Shown here: one piece after another, positions 6,746-10,086 of the stretch
How the letters are laid out: every line of letters starts with the position of its first letter
Position numbering within the stretch: the stretch's first letter is position 1
Assembly (NCBI GenBank): GCA_937927525.1
Contig: CALBDR010000078.1
Span: 1-10,086 of the forward strand
DNA: 10,086 bases
Reading direction: 5' to 3'
From: an uncultured Candidatus Melainabacteria bacterium
GTDB lineage: Bacteria > Cyanobacteriota > Vampirovibrionia > LMEP-6097
Program-made: the position numbers and the translations under genes
Notes under the pieces: generated by a model
Seen by the model: only the letters and a program-made list of their open reading frames with translations
What the model was told of the DNA's origin: nothing
The model's database searches: none

Positions 6746-7116
6746 GCAGTTTGCATTAGGTGCATTATATAAACAGGGATTTGATGGTTAGCAATTTGCT
6801 CAATAAATAATTTTATTAGTTTGGGTGAGCTATTGTTTTGTATTATTGGGGTTAGCCACTTGTCTGCCTTCATCGTGTCGTATAGTATCAAAGGGAGAGG
6901 ATTTTCTCGCAATTGAGCAAGTGTGAGTTGGTGAATAAAGATTTTATTGTTATTTCTTTGCTCTTCTGGACTGATGTTTATTCTAGGACTTGGCGAAGGG
7001 GTTTTTTGACGCCTTTTCTCTAGTGCTCGATGTAATAAAAATCTTTGATTTGCAAGCTCTTTAATTTTTTCTTGGGTGATTGGAGTATAAGGTTTTTTAT
7101 TTATCACAGTAATCAC
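6733..7116 (-). CDS. Unrecognised 127-aa protein, GTG start
   Basis: No family recognised. The protein is soluble-looking. Residues 1-60 are basic and polar with a Pro/Ser-rich stretch (TPSPSPR, about 39-45) and QRNNN. Residues 65-127 look like amphipathic helices (HQLTLAQLRENPLPLILYDTMKADKW..., then PKLIKLFIEQIANHQIP). There is no signal peptide or membrane segment. The start is GTG at 7116; another in-frame GTG is codon 4 (7107), and no ATG exists between here and the upstream in-frame stop. No Shine-Dalgarno is visible. It neatly fills the space between the convergent exported protein (1-nt gap) and the divergent membrane miniprotein (18-nt gap), and the opposite strand has no credible gene over most of this stretch. 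Those facts support it being real despite the weak start. Confidence 0.55.
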   Translation of the reverse strand: MITVINKKPYTPITQEKIKELANQRFLLHRALEKRRQKTPSPSPRINISPEEQRNNNKIFIHQLTLAQLRENPLPLILYDTMKADKWLTPIIQNNSSPKLIKLFIEQIANHQIPVYIMHLMQTANLT

Positions 7117-7129
7117 GGAACTATATATT
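7101..7129 (+). promoter_or_regulatory. Possible promoter giving a leaderless transcript of the 47-aa gene
   Basis: TTATCA (7101-7106), 17 bp, TATATT (7124-7129). The predicted start falls at about 7135-7136, at the ATG of the 47-aa gene (7135), which has no Shine-Dalgarno. Both boxes are imperfect and the region is AT-rich, so chance matches are likely. Confidence 0.3.
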
Positions 7130-7134
7130 TAGCT

Positions 7135-7278
7135 ATGGATGAATTAATATTATTTCTGGATGATATTTTAAATAATTCATCTCTTAATCTACTTTCTATA
7201 CTTGAAATAATACTTCATAATCATAAAGTTGTTGCAAGTTTACTCGGTGTGGCACTTGGGGTTATCCTTATTTTTTAA
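7135..7278 (+). CDS. 47-aa single-span membrane miniprotein
   Basis: From ATG 7135 the protein begins MDELILFLDDILNNSS and ends KVVASLLGVALGVILIF, a C-terminal hydrophobic segment of about 16 residues that runs to the last residue. The N-terminal half is acidic and amphipathic. This suggests a small membrane-anchored or tail-inserted protein. The frame stays open upstream to a TTG at 7045, but that extension would overlap the 127-aa gene on the other strand and has no ribosome binding site, so the ATG is preferred. The next gene begins 11 nt after its stop and also encodes a small membrane protein, suggesting the two are co-transcribed and act together. No family recognised; toxin-like, assembly-factor or regulatory roles are all possible. 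Confidence 0.5.
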   Translation: MDELILFLDDILNNSSLNLLSILEIILHNHKVVASLLGVALGVILIF

Positions 7279-7289
7279 GTTTGATATTT

Positions 7290-7658
7290 ATGCAACTTAA
7301 GCGTAGAAGTGTTTTAGAAATGATTCTATTTTTCGTGATCTTCACTTTTATGTATGCTATAGCTCTTCTAGAGCAGTCTTTAACTAAATTCTATACTGGG
7401 ATTTTAAGTGCTGCTGTAGTTTACTTGATATATTACCTGGGCTTTAAAAAAGAACTCTTAGGGAAGTTATTCAATCCTATAATCAATTCAATAGTACGTT
7501 TTAGGCAGAATCAAATAAAAAATGATAAGGTCTATAAGGCTTTTCTAAAGAGGGTAGCAGACTTTATCCATTCAGAATTTCATCATATTTTTACTGATGA
7601 GTTTTATGAAATAGGTAAAGAACTTATAAAGGCTATAGATAAAGTTTCTGAAGAGTAA
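7290..7658 (+). CDS. Unrecognised 122-aa two-helix membrane protein
   Basis: Starting at ATG 7290 the protein is 122 residues: a basic N-terminus (QLKRRS), a first membrane helix at about 8-27, a short loop, a second helix at about 34-52, and a soluble helical C-terminal domain of about 70 residues rich in charge (FRQNQIKNDKVYKAFLKRVADFIHSEFHH...). Positive-inside considerations (KRR before helix 1, KK after helix 2) place both termini in the cytoplasm. A TTG three codons upstream (7281) is a possible alternative start, but ATG is preferred; neither has a good Shine-Dalgarno. It lies 11 nt after the 47-aa membrane gene. No family recognised. Confidence 0.7.
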   Translation: MQLKRRSVLEMILFFVIFTFMYAIALLEQSLTKFYTGILSAAVVYLIYYLGFKKELLGKLFNPIINSIVRFRQNQIKNDKVYKAFLKRVADFIHSEFHHIFTDEFYEIGKELIKAIDKVSEE

Positions 7659-7692
7659 GCATAAAGTGTTAAAATTTAATAGTCGTAAGTGT

Positions 7693-7722
7693 TTAACTGA
7701 TTTAGCTTACTTCACATATAAC
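7693..7722 (+). promoter_or_regulatory. Possible promoter before the 390-aa gene
   Basis: TTAACT (7693-7698), 18 bp, TATAAC (7717-7722), in the 77-bp gap before the GTG at 7736. The boxes match 4/6 and 5/6 of consensus. The predicted start near 7729 would lie downstream of the Shine-Dalgarno at 7723-7727, which argues against it or implies a near-leaderless transcript. Confidence 0.25.
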
Positions 7723-7727
7723 AAAGG
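7723..7727 (+). promoter_or_regulatory. Ribosome binding site that supports a GTG start
   Basis: AAAGG lies 8 nt before the GTG at 7736. It is the main reason to accept the GTG as the start of the 390-aa protein; no in-frame ATG lies nearby upstream. Confidence 0.6.
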
Positions 7728-7735
7728 CGTTAATT

Positions 7736-8908
7736 GTGAACAAAATTGCTCAGGACACTAATCAAACATATGCTTTTTCGGGCTCAGAAAATAATCTTGA
7801 TACTACTTTAGGATTAGCGGAGCCTGATTTTGTTCGACCTTCTAATGAATCTGTTATTAATCATTCACTGGTTTGTGATCAAATAGCTGATATTAGTAAA
7901 GTTCCTGAGTTTGAGAATCTAGCTAAGCAAGCTTTTCTTCCTTTTGAAACGAAACCAAAAAATTCACTTTTGATTGAAAAAATCCTACCTAAACTTCATA
8001 ATCTTTATGGTTTATCCTCTGTTTTTTCTTTTATTGCAGCACCTTTAGGATTTATACCAGGAGCTAAAAAAGCTAGTGATATTCTTCAGCGTGTAGGTTA
8101 CTGTTTAGATACTGGTGCTCATCAGCTTAGAGGCTTATTCACAAAAGGGGAAAGGGTTAATTTGGGGATGATGGTGCCTACAGCTACCGCTTTTTTAGGG
8201 ACTGTAGCCTTTAACAATAAATCTTTTTGGGGACAATTCACTAGAAATATTGGGAATTTATGCCATTTAGGGATTCTAAAAGATATGTTGGACTTTGCTC
8301 AAGAATTTCCAGATACATTACCGGATGGTACTAAAGAGCATATTGATAAGTTACAAGATAAATATGGGAAAAAATCTTCTGGACTAGTTCAAGACTTTAT
8401 TAATGATTGGAAGGTAGCTTTAGAATTATCAATAGAGGTAATTAAAAATCCTAATATCTTAAAGGGAATAAAAAATTCTTTAATGAATAAAAAAAATCAA
8501 AATATTCCACATATGCAGGCTTTATCAGCGATTTTCTTAGGAACCATAGGTGCGACCTCATTAGTTTCGAAGGTACTTGGCATGGAAAAGTTGTCTTGGA
8601 AATTAAATAAAAGTTTAGCAATCTTCCCTACAATCACTAATTTAATTAGAGCTAAATCATACTCGTCAATGCAGGATGCTGACCTTAAATTAGCAGGTAA
8701 ATATGGTGAGATATCTAGCTGGGGTACTTTAGCTTCAGCGTTAATTAACTTTAAATTTGAAGATGTAGCTATGGCAGCAAGATCATTCTTTATGGGAGTA
8801 AATACTATGTCTTTTAGAAAAGAGGCTATAAAAATATTTAGAGCGGCAGCTGTTGAAATGATGAATAAAATTCAAGCAAAACCTGAGCCGGAGTTAGCTA
8901 CCGTATAA
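7736..8908 (+). CDS. Unrecognised 390-aa protein with hydrophobic segments and a possible twofold repeat
   Basis: No family recognised. Residues 1-75 are polar and probably disordered, with no signal peptide. Hydrophobic segments lie at about 92-108, 145-160, 262-282, 293-305 and 327-337, separated by amphipathic helices and charged loops (notably 185-260). These segments are less hydrophobic than typical transporter helices, so a peripheral or multi-helix membrane association is as likely as true spanning. Residues 93-184 and 263-364 share a loose pattern (LSSVF/LSAIF at the start, then a segment ending near LGT or WGTL followed by an F/N-rich helix), which may reflect an internal duplication. 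The start is GTG 7736, backed by AAAGG 8 nt upstream. The gene stands 77 nt after the small membrane genes and 7 nt before the ATG (8916) of the transporter gene, so the last two are probably co-transcribed. Confidence 0.8.
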   Translation: MNKIAQDTNQTYAFSGSENNLDTTLGLAEPDFVRPSNESVINHSLVCDQIADISKVPEFENLAKQAFLPFETKPKNSLLIEKILPKLHNLYGLSSVFSFIAAPLGFIPGAKKASDILQRVGYCLDTGAHQLRGLFTKGERVNLGMMVPTATAFLGTVAFNNKSFWGQFTRNIGNLCHLGILKDMLDFAQEFPDTLPDGTKEHIDKLQDKYGKKSSGLVQDFINDWKVALELSIEVIKNPNILKGIKNSLMNKKNQNIPHMQALSAIFLGTIGATSLVSKVLGMEKLSWKLNKSLAIFPTITNLIRAKSYSSMQDADLKLAGKYGEISSWGTLASALINFKFEDVAMAARSFFMGVNTMSFRKEAIKIFRAAAVEMMNKIQAKPEPELATV

Positions 8909-8919
8909 AAGAAACATGC

Positions 8920-8927
8920 AAAAAAAA
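8920..8927 (+). repeat. A8 homopolymer between the natural ATG and the transporter reading frame
   Basis: Eight consecutive A follow ATGC at 8916-8919. Reading from ATG 8916 without slippage gives 21 codons and a TAA at 8979-8981. With seven A instead, the same ATG would read MQKKYLTAVCLALITC and continue in frame into the transporter. Similar in-frame A8/T8 runs occur at 1790-1797, 4972-4979 and 8489-8496. Confidence 0.7.
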
Positions 8928-8952
8928 GTATTTAACAGCTGTTTGTTTAGCA

Positions 8953-9810
8953 TTGATTACTTGTCTAATTTGGTCTGGTAATTTTATTATCGCAAGAGGT
9001 GTTCCCAACTGGATTCCACCAGTTACTCTTGCTTTTTGGAGATGGTTTATTGCTCTTATTATTTTAGTACCCGTAGCTTTTAAAAAAGTAAAAAAGGAGT
9101 GGAGTCTCATCAAAGAAAACCTTTGGTACTTATTTTTTATGGGTTTAACTGGGGTTGGGCTTTTTAATACGATTATCTACTTTGCAGGGCATTACACTTC
9201 TGCAAATAACCTTGCCATCATAATGGCTACAGCACCTATCCTAACTGTATTTTTCGCCTGTGTTTTCAGGGTTGAGAGATTTTCTAAGGCTAAAAGTTTT
9301 GGTGCCATTTTAGCTTTTACAGGTGCTTTATTCGTGATCATGAAGGGAGAAATTTCTACAGTACTGAATATTGTTTTTAACCGAGGAGACATTTTAGTTT
9401 CTATGAGTGCATTGATTTGGAGTGGATGGAATGTCGCTCTAGTGTTAAAGCCTAAAGCTATTTCAACTTTAAGTTTTCTTTTTATTACAGTTGCTTTCGG
9501 AGTGATTTGCTTATGCCCATTTTATGTATATGAGTTAGTTGCATTTGAACCAGTTAGTTTTGATTTAAATGTGATAGGAGTGTTCTTGTATACTGGGGCA
9601 TTAGCATCAGTCCTGGCTTGGTTTTTGTGGCAAAAATCGATTGTAACTTTAGGGGCTGTTAAAGCTAATTTGATTTATTATAGTGTCCCAGTATTTGCTG
9701 CTTTCGCATCATTTTTCATTCTAGGAGAGGAGTTACAATCTTTTCATTATGTAGCATTTGTTCTAGTTTTTAGTGGAGTTTTAGTCTCAAGTTTAAATAG
9801 ATCTAAATAG
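8953..9810 (+). CDS. EamA-family (drug/metabolite transporter superfamily) permease with a displaced start
   Basis: An inner-membrane permease of two EamA repeats, about ten helices. Repeat 1 begins LITCLIWSGNFIIARG and repeat 2 begins SALIWSGWNVALVLK (about 152-166), showing the family's internal duplication. LGEE at 257-260 is the usual motif before the final helices. The substrate is unknown; family members export amino acids, metabolites or drugs. The open frame offers only TTG 8953 as a start (285 residues, no Shine-Dalgarno), which cuts the first helix. Upstream codons in the same frame read CKKKYLTAVCLA, an ideal transporter N-terminus, but the ATG for it (8916) is one base out of frame across an A8 run. 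With one A fewer the protein would be 297 residues, the family norm. This may be transcriptional slippage, a frameshift mutation or a sequencing error. It follows the 390-aa gene closely. Confidence 0.9.
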   Translation: MITCLIWSGNFIIARGVPNWIPPVTLAFWRWFIALIILVPVAFKKVKKEWSLIKENLWYLFFMGLTGVGLFNTIIYFAGHYTSANNLAIIMATAPILTVFFACVFRVERFSKAKSFGAILAFTGALFVIMKGEISTVLNIVFNRGDILVSMSALIWSGWNVALVLKPKAISTLSFLFITVAFGVICLCPFYVYELVAFEPVSFDLNVIGVFLYTGALASVLAWFLWQKSIVTLGAVKANLIYYSVPVFAAFASFFILGEELQSFHYVAFVLVFSGVLVSSLNRSK

Positions 9811-9854
9811 TTTATAACCAAGGTACTAATAATTTAGCTGACCTTGAGGAAGGG

Positions 9855-10004
9855 ATGCACTATATTCAAAACCATAATGGTTCTGGTTCAAATCTTATTA
9901 TTACCAGAGGCGAAGGCGTTCCCGATGAAGCTATGGAACATATACAAAAGACAGGTGATGTTTTTGCTGCTTTAGATATGATGAGACCTGATATGAAAGA
10001 TTAG
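9855..10004 (+). CDS. Short 49-codon ORF of unknown function, possibly the 3' remnant of a longer gene
   Basis: ATG 9855 opens a 49-residue frame (MHYIQNHNGSGSNLIITRGEGVPDEAMEHIQ... to TAG 10002-10004). Composition looks coding: acidic, G/D/E-rich, few of the K/N/I/F residues that random AT-rich DNA gives. The same frame stays coding-like upstream (NNLADLEEG) as far as a TAA at 9804-9806, but contains no ATG, GTG or TTG there, so either translation starts at 9855 or the 5' part of a longer gene has been lost. GAGGAAGG just before the ATG is purine-rich but only 1 nt away, too close for a normal Shine-Dalgarno. It ends with a 4-nt overlap against the convergent edge gene. No family recognised. 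Confidence 0.5.
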   Translation: MHYIQNHNGSGSNLIITRGEGVPDEAMEHIQKTGDVFAALDMMRPDMKD

Positions 10005-10086
10005 CTCTTTGCTTGTTGCTTTAAATACATTGTAGTTCTAGCACGCGCTAAAGCTCTTAATAAAGCTGGGACATCTTCCCCTTGTT
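10001..10086 (-). CDS. C-terminal end of a minus-strand gene running off the right edge (unrecognised)
   Basis: On the minus strand one frame is open from the window edge to a TAA at 10003-10001 and encodes a 27-residue tail, beginning QGEDVPALLRALARA and ending LKQQAKS. The other two minus frames hit stops inside this stretch. The arginine- and alanine-rich helical character fits a real C-terminal helix. The tail overlaps the last 4 nt of the plus-strand 49-codon ORF. Too short to assign a family. Confidence 0.6.
   Translation of the reverse strand, partial: QGEDVPALLRALARARTTMYLKQQAKS

Noticed and set aside
7045..7134. N-terminal extension of the 47-aa membrane protein from TTG 7045
   Set aside because: It would overlap the start of the 127-aa gene on the other strand, lacks a Shine-Dalgarno, and ATG 7135 gives a compact protein.
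7686..7710. GTAAG...CTTAC inverted repeat before the 390-aa gene
   Set aside because: Only 5 bp arms with a 15-nt loop; too weak for an operator or terminator call.
8898..9113. 71-codon minus-strand ORF under the transporter
   Set aside because: It lies opposite the well-supported EamA reading frame, has no recognisable features and is a shadow frame.
9192..9392. 66-codon minus-strand ORF under the transporter
   Set aside because: Shadow of the EamA gene; its composition simply mirrors the codons of the opposite strand.
9996..10010. AAAGA...TCTTT hairpin at the convergent gene ends near the right edge
   Set aside because: A 5-bp AT-rich stem without a U-tract; not enough for a terminator.
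1..10086. CRISPR array, tRNA/rRNA, insertion sequence, phage or defence system
   Set aside because: No regularly spaced repeats, no tRNA-like cloverleaf noticed by eye, no transposase or integrase, and none of the unrecognised proteins has nuclease or helicase motifs that I can see.

Overview
This is an AT-rich (by eye about one third G+C), gene-dense bacterial chromosome segment. It uses the standard bacterial code: TGA is a real stop at the end of the DUF1611 gene. ATG, GTG and probably TTG starts occur, and few starts have a clear Shine-Dalgarno sequence. I see no rRNA, tRNA, CRISPR array, transposase, phage gene or other sign of a mobile element. The set (carotenoid-isomerase-like flavoprotein, HI0933-family flavoprotein, DUF1611 plus dipeptide epimerase, EamA transporter, several lineage-specific hypotheticals) would fit an uncultured AT-rich lineage such as the Melainabacteria/Vampirovibrionia, but no marker gene is present and this assignment is a weak guess.

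Layout. The tail of an upstream gene (1-63) is joined by a TAATG stop/start to a phytoene desaturase/carotenoid isomerase-like FAD oxidoreductase (63-1595). It converges, with a 24-nt overlap, on a minus-strand operon read from 5886 to 1572: DUF1611/DgcN-like P-loop protein, enolase-superfamily dipeptide epimerase (DgcA-like; ATGA overlap), HI0933/BaiN-like flavoprotein (29-nt gap), and a diverged class I methyltransferase-like protein (stop and start abut). Divergent from this operon is an exported lysozyme/glucosaminidase-like protein (6006-6731). The 119-bp region between them holds a consensus sigma70-type promoter (TTGACA, 18 bp, TATAAT), a weaker promoter facing the operon and a near-perfect 20-bp palindrome placed to act on both.

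The right part has an unrecognised 127-aa minus-strand gene (6733-7116). A plus-strand run follows: a 47-aa membrane miniprotein, a 122-aa two-helix membrane protein, a 390-aa unrecognised protein with hydrophobic segments, and an EamA/DMT transporter whose natural ATG lies one base out of frame across an A8 tract. After these come a 49-codon ORF not assigned to any family (possibly a gene remnant) and the C-terminal end of a minus-strand gene that runs off the right edge.

How the genes may work together. DUF1611 plus an enolase-superfamily epimerase is the established pairing for handling D-glutamate or Ala-Glu peptides from peptidoglycan. A shared control region with a secreted, peptidoglycan-hydrolase-like protein suggests a small cell-wall turnover and recycling module; this is inference. 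The most notable anomalies are the A8 frameshift at the transporter start, the dyad in the divergent promoter, and the cluster of unrecognised small membrane and orphan genes at 6733-8908.
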